DNA from: Planctomycetota bacterium
Lineage (GTDB): Bacteria; Planctomycetota; UBA1135; GCA-002686595
Reading direction: 5' to 3'
Assembly: GCA_021413885.1 (NCBI GenBank)
Contig: JAIOPM010000050.1
Span: 1 to 38,007, forward strand
Length of the DNA: 38,007 nt
Below the pieces are notes generated by a model. That model was not told where the DNA came from. It ran no database searches and worked only from the letters and a program-made list of their open reading frames with translations. This document shows, in pieces, positions 8,435 through 16,258 of this stretch (position 1 is the first letter of the stretch; every line of letters begins with the position of its first letter). The translations under genes were made by a program, and so were the position numbers.

Positions 8435-8461
8435 CCGGAATCCGGCCAGCTCGGATTCCGG
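8435..8461. repeat. Perfect 10-bp inverted repeat in divergent promoter region
   Basis: CCGGAATCCG (8435-8444) and CGGATTCCGG (8452-8461) are exact reverse complements separated by 7 nt. The repeat lies roughly midway between the FG-GAP gene start (8392) and the sigma-fusion start (8510). The centre-to-centre arm distance of 17 nt could suit a dimeric regulator; it could equally be a hairpin in the leader of either mRNA. Confidence 0.5.
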
Positions 8462-8509
8462 AGCGCCCGTGCATCGAATCGCCGTTCCACGGCGTGTCAT
8501 CATCCAACC

Positions 8510-11005
8510 ATGTCGTCGCGCACCGACGTTGCCGAGTTCCTCACGCAGATCGATTGGGTCCGCAAGTTGGCTCGTTCGCTCGCCGGTGACGCGCACCTCG
8601 CGGAAGAACTCGCGCAGGACGTTTGGGTGGCGGCGCTCGAGAGTCGGCCGGACACCGATCGCTCCGCGCGCGGTTGGCTCGCGACCGTGTTGCGGCGTCG
8701 TTGGCGCGACCTCCGGCGCGAGCATTCGCGGCGTGAAGCGCGCGAGCACTCAGCCTCGCGGCCGGAGAGCGTGACCGCCGCGGACGAGCTGGTCGAACGC
8801 GCCGCGATCCAACGTCGACTCGTCGGCGCGGTGCTCGAACTCGACGAGCCGTACCGCTCGACCGTGTTGCTGCGCTTCTTCGAAGGTCTCCCCCAACGTG
8901 AGATCGCTCGGCGCATGAACACGACGACCGCGACCGTCAACAGCCGACTGACGCGCGCGCTCGAGCGACTGCGCGAACGCCTGTCGCGACACGGCGGCGC
9001 GACGACGTGGATCCAACTTCTCGTTCCTCTGTTGCGGGAGCCGAGCGTGGTTCCCGCCCTCGCCTTCGGAGTTGCCATGAAAGTCTTCCTCGCTTCGGTC
9101 GCTGTCGTCGCCTGCCTCGGCGGATTCGCGTGGTGGAGATCGTCGACGAGCGAAGCGACGACCGAGCCCGCACCTGTCGTCGCGGCCGTCGAGGCAGAGC
9201 CGGTGCGCCTCGCGAGCGAGCAAGCGCTACTCCCGTCGAACAGCGACGCCGCGCGCGAACGCGCGATCGTCCACGAATCGCCGCCGACGTCCGCTCCCGA
9301 AGTCGCGGCGACAGTCGAAGCCTCTCCCACGCTTCGCGGCCGCGTGTTGGCCGCCGAAGGAGTCGGACTCGCGAACGTCGAACTCGCGCTCGAATCGTCG
9401 AACGACGCCGCGTCGCCGAACGCGCAACGCCGTTGCACGAGCGGCACCGACGGGTGGTTCGAGTTCGAGAGCGCGAGCGGCGCCGAGAAGATCGTGTGCA
9501 CCGATCCGCGCTTCGAAACGGTGCTCGCCGGATCCGCGCACGTCGACGCGAACACGACGCCGACCGTCGTCGTCGCGCCGAAGATCCGCGTCGCGGGCGT
9601 CGTCGTCGACGAGGAGCACCAGCCGCTCGCCGGCGTGTGGGTCGAGCTGCGAGCGCCGCGCGGCTTCGGCGCCGACTTCGGCCTGGTGCTCGACTTCTCG
9701 ATCCCGCGGCGTTGGATCGCGCGCACGGCCGTCGACGGACGCTTCGAACTCGCCACGGCGCCGGCGCTCGCGCACGGCAATCTCGACGCGGCTCTCGGCG
9801 GTTGGGCTCCCCATCGCGAACCCGCTCCGGTCGTCGACGCGCTCGGGTTGGAGATCGTGTTGCGCCGTCCCGACACGGCGTCCGGCATGGTGCGCGGTGT
9901 CGTGCTCGATCCGAGCGGCGCTCCGGTCGAAGGAGCGATCGTCTCCGCGGATGCGCAGTCGTCGATCACCGATCGCGACGGCGAGTTCGCGTTCGACTTC
10001 AGGATCGACGGGACGCGTTCGAAGTTGATCGCGCTGAAGCGCGGCTTCCTGCCCGCGACGTTCGAGCCCGAGAGCCGGCCCGGCGAAGCGCCGCAGTGGC
10101 CCGATCGCGTCGTCCTGCAGCTCGACGGCGAACCCGGTCGCGCGAGCGGCCGAATCGTCGATCACTCAGGCCGTCCGGTCGCCGGCGCCAGGGTCTGGAT
10201 CGACGACTGCACGTACTTCGGCGTCGTCGCCGAGCAGCGACGCGTCGTCGAGCCTCTGCTCGTCGGCGACGAGCGTTTCTGGAGCTTCGTGCTTTCCGAC
10301 GCCGACGGGGCGTTCGAGCTCGGCGGTCTCCTGCTCGATCGCGACTATCGCCTGCGCGCGATCGATCCGCGCTCGCTCGCGATCGCCGAGCAGAGTTCGG
10401 TGCGCGCCGGTGATCGCGACTTGCGGCTGCGACTTCCGACCCACGAGTTGTGCGAGCTCGTCGCGGGCCGAGTCGTGACGCGGCGCGGCGAGCCGCTCGC
10501 CGGCGTTCGCGTGAAGCTGCTCCGCGAGACGTTCGCGATCGACCACGAGAACGGTCGCGACAACGAAACGCAGGAGAGCGCCGCGATCATCACGGGCGAC
10601 GATGGACGCTTCGAATTCCGGAACGTGTCGAAGACTGAGGTTTGGGTGATCGCGTCGGGCGACGCGATCCTCGGCGAGGGGCTCGAGCTCTCGAGCGCCT
10701 CGGATCCCCTGAAGCTCGAGATCGTCGTCAGCCTGCGCGTCCACGTGCAGGTCGAGCTCGCCGAGCCGTTCGACCGCGCGGACTCGGTCGGGTTCCTCGC
10801 CGAAGACGGTCGGCCCGCCTATGCGAGCGTCATGCGCGCCGGCGGATCACGCATGGCGTCGGGCTTCGCGCTGGTCGACGGCCGCTCGGAGGTCCTGGCG
10901 ATCGAGGAGCGCACGACCACGCTGTTGCTGTTCCTCGCCGACGTCGAAGTCGCGCGGATTGCGCTGCACCCGACGCCGGGGCAGCTGAACGTCGTGCGCT
11001 ACTGA
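8510..11005 (+). CDS. ECF sigma factor fused to transmembrane helix and five carboxypeptidase-regulatory-like units
   Basis: One uninterrupted 831-residue frame from the ATG at 8510. Residues about 12-80 are sigma-70 region 2: GDAHLAEELAQDVWVAAL matches the core-binding helix and GWLATVLRRRWRDLRRE the -10 recognition part. Residues 104-160 are region 4, with the helix-turn-helix LPQREIARRMNTTTATVNSR. A hydrophobic helix follows at about 186-208 (AMKVFLASVAVVACLGGFAWW). A Pro/Ala-rich linker leads to about 560 residues with units starting near 275 (LRGRVLAAEGVGLANV), 361 (VAGVVVDEEHQPLAGV), 461 (VRGVVLDPSGAPVEGA), 545 (ASGRIVDHSGRPVAGA) and 651 (VAGRVVTRRGEPLAGV). These are typical CarboxypepD_reg beta-sandwiches. 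The expected topology is a cytoplasmic sigma factor tethered to an extracytoplasmic sensor or binding region. No separate anti-sigma gene adjoins it. Tethering and signal-dependent release are inference. Confidence 0.85.
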   Translation: MSSRTDVAEFLTQIDWVRKLARSLAGDAHLAEELAQDVWVAALESRPDTDRSARGWLATVLRRRWRDLRREHSRREAREHSASRPESVTAADELVERAAIQRRLVGAVLELDEPYRSTVLLRFFEGLPQREIARRMNTTTATVNSRLTRALERLRERLSRHGGATTWIQLLVPLLREPSVVPALAFGVAMKVFLASVAVVACLGGFAWWRSSTSEATTEPAPVVAAVEAEPVRLASEQALLPSNSDAARERAIVHESPPTSAPEVAATVEASPTLRGRVLAAEGVGLANVELALESSNDAASPNAQRRCTSGTDGWFEFESASGAEKIVCTDPRFETVLAGSAHVDANTTPTVVVAPKIRVAGVVVDEEHQPLAGVWVELRAPRGFGADFGLVLDFSIPRRWIARTAVDGRFELATAPALAHGNLDAALGGWAPHREPAPVVDALGLEIVLRRPDTASGMVRGVVLDPSGAPVEGAIVSADAQSSITDRDGEFAFDFRIDGTRSKLIALKRGFLPATFEPESRPGEAPQWPDRVVLQLDGEPGRASGRIVDHSGRPVAGARVWIDDCTYFGVVAEQRRVVEPLLVGDERFWSFVLSDADGAFELGGLLLDRDYRLRAIDPRSLAIAEQSSVRAGDRDLRLRLPTHELCELVAGRVVTRRGEPLAGVRVKLLRETFAIDHENGRDNETQESAAIITGDDGRFEFRNVSKTEVWVIASGDAILGEGLELSSASDPLKLEIVVSLRVHVQVELAEPFDRADSVGFLAEDGRPAYASVMRAGGSRMASGFALVDGRSEVLAIEERTTTLLLFLADVEVARIALHPTPGQLNVVRY

Positions 11006-11027
11006 GAGCGTCGAACGCGAACGAACG

Positions 11028-13535
11028 CTACTTCTTCTCGACCGGCACGACCGTTTCGTCGAGCACGCGTTTGCGCGTCAACGGATCGTTCTCCGGTTCG
11101 ACGAGTTTCCAACCCAAACGCTCCGCAGTCTCTTCGTTCGGCGTGAAGTCGGCGTTGAGCGTTCCGTTCCGAACGAGCAGCTCGCGCGCCGCCCTCGGCA
11201 TCTGGTGTTGGAACGGCGCCCCGCGGACGCGCGGCACGAAGTCGTGGTTGTCGCGAATGCACTCGAGCGACTCGAAGCCGCGGCGCAAACCGTTGACGAA
11301 GTAGTCGAACTCGACGTCCGCCGTTCCGCGCACCACGATGCGATCGAGGTCCTTGGATTCGATCCACAACTCGGCGCGCGCGCCGTTCGCGGTCGCCTGC
11401 ACGGTGAGGTGCTCGCTCGCGCTCGCCAAACGGAACTCTTCCGGCACTTCGATCGCGCAGCGTCCGGCGACGAGCTTGGCCGAGCCGCGGAAGTACGTCC
11501 CCGATTCGTTGCCCTCGAGGCAGACGAAGCGAATCTCCTTCGCCGCGTCGGTCGGGTGCGGTTGCACGAAGTACTTGTTGCCCGACGAACCGAAGTCGCC
11601 GTCCGCGTAGATCGCCCACGTGTTCGACGGATAGAGCGGCGTGCCGTACACACCGTAGCCGTACGGATTGGAGACCGTGCCCGCGACGCCGTAGCCGGCG
11701 CTGAAGTCCGATGCCGAGGTGCCGACCACTCCCGCGCCGTGATCGCCTCGTCCGACCGAGTACGTGCCGATCCCTTGGCTCGAGTAGCTGTCCTGACCGC
11801 CGTGCGCCTCGACGCCGATGCCGTACGCGGAATTGGCGGTGCCGAGCACACCGATGCCTGCCGTCGGATCGGTCGCAGTGCCTTGAACTCCGATGCCGAT
11901 CGGGGCCGACGACTCGCCGCGAACGCCGACCGCGCTCGAGAACGGATCGGTCGACGTCGCGCGACCGTGCACGCCGATGCCGTACTTCGCCGGCGATTCG
12001 CCGAGCACGCCGCGCGCCGACGCGTTCACGTCCCACGCCTGGCCGTGCACGCCGACGCCGTCGGACGCTTCGCTGATGCCTTCGACGCCGATGCCGCCGC
12101 CGCTCGACGCGCTGACGTAACCCTGGACTCCGAGCGCGCCCTTGGTCGACGAGCTCGAGCCCGCGACGCCCGTCGAGAAGCCGATGCCCGAACCCGTGCC
12201 GACGACGCCGGTCGCGTAGTTGTTCGTCACCTCGCCGAGCACGGCCGCGCCGTGACCGAGCGTCGTGACGTACAGGCCGCTCGCGCCGTCGTCGTTGCCG
12301 GTGTTGGTGATGTCGGCGACGTAGTCGAACGGCGAGTAGCCGAGCACCGAGAGTTGGCGCGCCGGTGACGCGGTGCCCGCGCCGATGCGGCCGGTGGTGA
12401 CGACGTCCTGCGCGCCGAAGTTCGGCGCGATCTTCGTGCCGGCGAGCGCGGCGCTCGCGGAAACATCCGCGTTGGCGAGCGAACCGTCGATGACCTCGGC
12501 GGACCCGACGATGTTGCTCGCGAGCTCCGCGGCCGTGATCGAATCGAGCGCGAGGTCGACCGCGCCGATCGATCGGTTGGTGATCTCTGCGCCTTCGATC
12601 GATTGACCGAGCTGCGTGAACGCCGTCGAGTCGAGGCCGTCGATGCGATCGGCGTTCAGGTTGTCGACGCGCACCGCGCTCGTCACCGCGAGCGGCGCGA
12701 CGCCGGTCGCATTGGCGACGATCTGGCCGCTCGCGCGGAGCTTTCCGGCCACGTCGAGTGGGTACGTCGCCGAGGGCGAGGTCGTGCCGACGCCGACGCT
12801 GCCGTTGGTCGAGACGAAGAGGCTCGTCGACAACGGATAGAGCAGGCCGAGCGTCGGCGTCGTCGACGCGGCGAGGCACGTCACGCCGTTCGCGGAGTCG
12901 ATCACGCCGGGAGCGCACGCGCTCACCGGCGGCAACGGCGTGTGCGTGCCGATCGTCAACGCGGAGGTCGCTTTCGGCGCGCTCGGGGCGGACGCAGTGA
13001 AGTCGTAGCCCGCGAGCGCGAGCTCGACGCGCTCGAAACGGATGCGGCCGCGGTTGTGGAAGAGCTCGGCGCCTTCGCGCGACGCGAGCTCGAGATCGGA
13101 CTTGCCGTCGCCGTCGTAGTCGCGCCACGCGAGCCGCGCGTCGTGGAAGACGAGCTTCGCGAGGCCCGCGGCTTCGCTGACGTCCTCGAACCCGCGGCCT
13201 TCGATGTTGCGCAGGAGGCGCAAGCTGCCGTCGGCCTGCGCGAGGGCGAGGTCGACGTGCTGGTCGCCGTCGAAGTCCTGCCACGCGGCGTCGCACACCG
13301 CGCCTATCGGCGCGCTCGAGATCAGCGCGGACGCGTCCTCGAACGAACCGTCACCGGCGTTGCGGAAGAGCGCGCTCGCGTTCGCGCGTTGGAGCACGAA
13401 CAAGTCCTGGAGTCCGTCGCCGTCGAAGTCGGCCCACGCGTAGCGCGGACCTTCGGCGACGTGGGCGAGCTCGCCGTTCGCGGCGAGGAGCGGAAGCGAG
13501 CAGAGCAGAGCGGTGGCGAGGTGAACGGTGCGCAT
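11028..13535 (-). CDS. Large secreted protein: FG-GAP/VCBS head, tail-fibre-like repeats, lineage-type C-terminus
   Basis: 835 residues from the ATG at 13535, with GGGAGT as ribosome site and a signal peptide (LATALLCSLPLLAANG). Residues about 30-175 hold VCBS-type blocks (WADFDGDGLQDLFVLQ, WQDFDGDQHVDLALA, WRDYDGDGKSDLELA). The middle resembles tail-fibre and endosialidase-chaperone-associated proteins: SVGVGTTSPSATYPLDVAGK and LNADRIDGLDSTAF. It is followed by a long run of short Gly-rich units built on G(I/V)GV.G (for example PIGIGVQGTATDP, GIGVLGTANSAY, GYGVYGTPL). The end (from NKYFVQPHPTDAAKEIRFVC to about 780) is a distinct domain seen behind such repeats. It is probably a surface or extracellular fibre. 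It converges on the sigma-fusion gene with only 22 bp between stops. Confidence 0.8.
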   Translation of the reverse strand: MRTVHLATALLCSLPLLAANGELAHVAEGPRYAWADFDGDGLQDLFVLQRANASALFRNAGDGSFEDASALISSAPIGAVCDAAWQDFDGDQHVDLALAQADGSLRLLRNIEGRGFEDVSEAAGLAKLVFHDARLAWRDYDGDGKSDLELASREGAELFHNRGRIRFERVELALAGYDFTASAPSAPKATSALTIGTHTPLPPVSACAPGVIDSANGVTCLAASTTPTLGLLYPLSTSLFVSTNGSVGVGTTSPSATYPLDVAGKLRASGQIVANATGVAPLAVTSAVRVDNLNADRIDGLDSTAFTQLGQSIEGAEITNRSIGAVDLALDSITAAELASNIVGSAEVIDGSLANADVSASAALAGTKIAPNFGAQDVVTTGRIGAGTASPARQLSVLGYSPFDYVADITNTGNDDGASGLYVTTLGHGAAVLGEVTNNYATGVVGTGSGIGFSTGVAGSSSSTKGALGVQGYVSASSGGGIGVEGISEASDGVGVHGQAWDVNASARGVLGESPAKYGIGVHGRATSTDPFSSAVGVRGESSAPIGIGVQGTATDPTAGIGVLGTANSAYGIGVEAHGGQDSYSSQGIGTYSVGRGDHGAGVVGTSASDFSAGYGVAGTVSNPYGYGVYGTPLYPSNTWAIYADGDFGSSGNKYFVQPHPTDAAKEIRFVCLEGNESGTYFRGSAKLVAGRCAIEVPEEFRLASASEHLTVQATANGARAELWIESKDLDRIVVRGTADVEFDYFVNGLRRGFESLECIRDNHDFVPRVRGAPFQHQMPRAARELLVRNGTLNADFTPNEETAERLGWKLVEPENDPLTRKRVLDETVVPVEKK

Positions 13536-13608
13536 GGTCGGGACTCCCGTCGAGAGACGTTTGTCCTGTCACACGCAGTCCGCCCCCGCCGCAGATCACG
13601 AATCGTCG

Positions 13609-13652
13609 AAAAAAGCCGGGCGGTCGAAAGGGCGGCGCCCGTCGGGCGCGCC
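13609..13652 (-). terminator. Candidate intrinsic terminator after the DUF1428 gene
   Basis: Downstream of the stop at 13661 the minus strand carries GCGCCC-GAC-GGGCGC, then further G/C stretches able to pair, ending in a run of six T (13614-13609). Strong stem plus T6 fits an intrinsic terminator for the upstream minus-strand genes. Confidence 0.55.
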
Positions 13653-13660
13653 ACGATGCG

Positions 13661-14023
13661 TCAGGCGTCGACGCGCATCTCGAAGCCGCCCATCGTCATG
13701 CGATTCATGTCGAACGGCATCTTCTTCGGATCCATGAACGCGGCGAGGCGCTTGTCCGTCATCACCTTCGCGTTGACCGCGTCGCGGTGTGCGCGCGACT
13801 TGTAGACGATCCAGGAGAAGAAGACGACCTCGTTCTTCTTCAGCTTGGCGAGCTTCGGGAACGCCACGCCACACGGGGTCTTCAGGTCGTCGCCGGAGCA
13901 CTCGCGGTATTCGAGAGCTCCGTGTTCGCGCCAGAGCCTGGCCCCCAGCTTCGACATGCGCAGGTAGGCCGCGAGGTTGCGCTTCGCGACGGGAATGACG
14001 AATGCATCGATGTACTTGGCCAT
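13661..14023 (-). CDS. DUF1428 family protein (YbaA-like)
   Basis: 120 residues from the ATG at 14023 behind a strong ribosome site (GAGGAGA). It starts MAKYIDAFVIPVAKRNLAAY and carries the family's GARLWREHGALEYRECSGDD, a central VVFFSWIVYKSRAHRDAVNAK strand-helix, and the ending MPFDMNRMTMGGFEM. This is full-length for DUF1428, a dimeric ferredoxin-like-fold cytosolic family (ABM-like) with no established reaction. Separated by 62 bp and a hairpin from the upstream thioredoxin-like gene, it probably has its own start of transcription or reads through. The family is confident; the function is unknown. Confidence 0.9.
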   Translation of the reverse strand: MAKYIDAFVIPVAKRNLAAYLRMSKLGARLWREHGALEYRECSGDDLKTPCGVAFPKLAKLKKNEVVFFSWIVYKSRAHRDAVNAKVMTDKRLAAFMDPKKMPFDMNRMTMGGFEMRVDA

Positions 14024-14046
14024 GTGAATTCTCCTCGGGTGGCGAA

Positions 14047-14064
14047 CGGCGCGTGTACGCGCCG
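14047..14064. other. Perfect 7-bp hairpin between two minus-strand genes
   Basis: CGGCGCG (14047-14053), loop TGTA, CGCGCCG (14058-14064). It lies between the stop of the thioredoxin-like gene and the start of the DUF1428 gene. There is no T tract on the minus strand, so it could be an attenuating or mRNA-end-protecting stem rather than a terminator. Confidence 0.4.
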
Positions 14065-14085
14065 CGGGAACGCGAGGGCGTCGGC

Positions 14086-15456
14086 TCACTCGCGAGCCAA
14101 CAGCTCCTCGATCTTCTTCTTCAGCTCGTCGCCCGACAGGTTGAAGGCCGCGACGGTCCCGTCGCGATCGATCAACACCGTCGTCGGCGTCGACTGGACG
14201 TTGTAGCGCAACGCGATCTCGTTCTTGATCGGCAGGCCGAGCGCGGTTTGCGGCCACGCGAGCCCGCGGCTCGCGACGAATTGCCGCACCAACTCCGGAT
14301 CGTCGTCGACGCTGACGCCGATGACCTCGAAACGGCCGCCGGCGGAGAGCGCGCGGTACGTCGCGTCGAGGTGCGGCAACTCGGCGCGGCACATGCCGCA
14401 CCACGTCGCCCAGAAGTCGAGCAACACGACCTTGCCGCGCAGTTGCGCGAGCGCGAGCGGCCGACCGTCGAGCGCGAAGACCGAGAACGTCGGCGCCGGT
14501 TCGCCGACGCGTGGCGCGGCGCGCACGCGCTCGACGCGCAACGCGAGCGGCGCGGACGAAGGCAGCGACGCTTGCCCCGTCGCGCGGAATTCGAGCGGCC
14601 CGTTGCCGCAGCCCGCGAGTTGGCGCAGCGACCAACGCCGCGCCTCGATCGACCACGTTCCGCGGTCGAGGCCGCCGATGCGGAAGTTCCCGCGCGCGTC
14701 GGTGATCGTGCCGAGCTCGCGGCGCGGGCCGGAACTCGACACCGCGACGACCGACGCGTCGGCGAGCGGCGCACCGTCGGGATCGACGACCGTGCCGGTC
14801 AGCGCGTAGCCGCCGTCGAACGCGATGCGACATGGCGTGACCACGCCGGCCGGCGCGCTCGTCGTCACGTCGAACAACGTCGCGCGGTAGTCCTGCGCCG
14901 CGACGATGCGCGTGCCGACGACGCGCCACGCGGCGAGCGCGGGCAGAGCCGTCGAACGAAAACTCCACTGGCCGCCGGCGCGCGTCACTTCCGGCGAGAG
15001 CGTGACGTTCGACGAACCGACCGCGGCGCGCAGCTCGAGCACGTTCCACGACGGATCGAAGTCGAGGCCGGTGACCGTGCCCTCGAGGATCGCGGGCGGA
15101 TCGAGACGGAGCTCGAGTTCGGCGGCGTTCGCGTCGCTCACCGTCGTCGACGCGAGCTTGACGCCGCGCTTCGCGTCGGCCGCGAGCACCGAGAACTCGC
15201 CCGCGGCGAGGCCGGTCAACTCGAAGCGGCCTTCGCCGTCGGTGACACGCTCGGCGGACCACTGCGCCTTTTTGCCCGGCGCTTCGCCGAGCGTCGCGAT
15301 CATCATCCGCTCGGGCGACGTGTACATCAGCGTCGCGTGGCCGACCTCGCCGGCGAGCACGCGCGCCTTCGCGACCGGACGTCCGTCGGCGTCGAGCACG
15401 CGTCCGTGGATCCGACCTTCGGCGACCAACGACAGACAAACAAGCAACGCGATCAT
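14086..15456 (-). CDS. TlpA/ResA-like thioredoxin with carboxypeptidase-regulatory-like N-terminal domains
   Basis: 456 residues from the ATG at 15456; the frame begins with a brief hydrophobic export sequence (MIALLVCLSLVAEG). The N-terminal half has regulatory-like beta-sandwich units: IHGRVLDADGRPVAKARVLA near residue 17 and ALTGTVVDPDGAPLADASVV near 215. The C-terminal ~140 residues are a thioredoxin fold: VGEPAPTFSVFALDGRPL, then LLDFWATWCGMCRAELPHLD with the CxxC pair near residues 353-356, and the cis-Pro loop VQSTPTTVLIDRDG. It is a periplasmic disulfide reductase or thiol-redox protein. A TTAGACT box just before the start could be a -10 giving a very short leader. It follows the PepSY-type gene by 52 bp, and a thioredoxin-fold selenoprotein is encoded divergently nearby. 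Confidence 0.85.
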   Translation of the reverse strand: MIALLVCLSLVAEGRIHGRVLDADGRPVAKARVLAGEVGHATLMYTSPERMMIATLGEAPGKKAQWSAERVTDGEGRFELTGLAAGEFSVLAADAKRGVKLASTTVSDANAAELELRLDPPAILEGTVTGLDFDPSWNVLELRAAVGSSNVTLSPEVTRAGGQWSFRSTALPALAAWRVVGTRIVAAQDYRATLFDVTTSAPAGVVTPCRIAFDGGYALTGTVVDPDGAPLADASVVAVSSSGPRRELGTITDARGNFRIGGLDRGTWSIEARRWSLRQLAGCGNGPLEFRATGQASLPSSAPLALRVERVRAAPRVGEPAPTFSVFALDGRPLALAQLRGKVVLLDFWATWCGMCRAELPHLDATYRALSAGGRFEVIGVSVDDDPELVRQFVASRGLAWPQTALGLPIKNEIALRYNVQSTPTTVLIDRDGTVAAFNLSGDELKKKIEELLARE

Positions 15457-15508
15457 GGGCCCTGAGTCTAACAAGCACGACGGAGCTCGGGAGCGCGCGC
15501 TCGCGCCT

Positions 15509-16174
15509 TCAACTCTTCCGAAACGCCATGCGCAGGCCGGTGAACGCGAGCAGCAACACGATCGGGATCGACAGCAACACGAGCGCGATGTTGACCGGCT
15601 CCCACGGCGTCCATTGGAGGTAGTGCGCCTTGTACGTCGCGTCGATGAAGTCGTTGAGGTCGCCGGTCTGACGGATCGCGCCGGTGACGCGGTCGAGGCT
15701 GACGGTCTTCCCTCCGCGCGTGTGCAGCACGAACACGGGATCGAGCGTGCCGGTCGAACCTGAGTTCGCGGTCGCGTCCTCGTGGCCGACTTCGTCGCCG
15801 TAGCGCGCCGCGTTCGGCGAGCTCGAGAGCGCCGCCGCGATCCAGCCGCGCGCGATGTCGTCGGTCGCCGGCTCGATCGGCTCGCCCGTCGCCGCGTCGA
15901 TCGCCTTCGGAGTGTTCTCGAGCGCGCCGAAGTACGCGAGCCGTCCCGACGGATGGATCGCCAACTGCAACGGCGGATTCGCGAGCCCGCGCGCGATGAC
16001 CTCGGCCGGCGCGATCCGCGCCGTCGACCAATCGACTGCACGCTCGCTCGGCACGCTCAACTTCTCGTACGCCTCGCCGTAGCGATGCTTGACGTGGAAC
16101 AGGAGCCCGGTCGCGATCCACAGCACGAGCGGCAACACGAGAACGAGTCCGAGCAGTCGATGGAGTCGGCGCAT
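15509..16174 (-). CDS. PepSY-associated transmembrane-type protein
   Basis: 221 residues from the ATG at 16174. Helix 1 (LLGLVLVLPLVLWIATGLLFHVKH) carries two His on its cytoplasmic or membrane-facing end. A periplasmic region of about 160 residues follows, with PepSY-like strands (PPLQLAIHPSGRLAYFGALE and KTVSLDRVTGAIRQTGDLND). The C-terminal helix is VNIALVLLSIPIVLLLAFTGL followed by RMAFRKS. The order TM-PepSY-TM with HVKHRYGE resembles small members of the PepSY_TM family, which include heme/iron-linked inner-membrane reductases and protease-inhibitor-like modules. It is shorter than the four-helix versions. It is probably transcribed with the downstream thioredoxin-like gene. The role is uncertain; a redox or metal-linked membrane function is inferred. 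Confidence 0.65.
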   Translation of the reverse strand: MRRLHRLLGLVLVLPLVLWIATGLLFHVKHRYGEAYEKLSVPSERAVDWSTARIAPAEVIARGLANPPLQLAIHPSGRLAYFGALENTPKAIDAATGEPIEPATDDIARGWIAAALSSSPNAARYGDEVGHEDATANSGSTGTLDPVFVLHTRGGKTVSLDRVTGAIRQTGDLNDFIDATYKAHYLQWTPWEPVNIALVLLSIPIVLLLAFTGLRMAFRKS

Positions 16175-16258
16175 CGACAGATTCCTACTCCGACGGCGCG
16201 GCCCGCGTCCAAGACGAATCCGACGAGCTCGACGTCACGGCAGTACACTCGTCGACGC

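Noticed and set aside
7289..8509. In-frame upstream extension of the sigma-factor fusion
   Set aside because: It runs antisense to the FG-GAP gene and has no domain; sigma region 2 begins right after the ATG at 8510.
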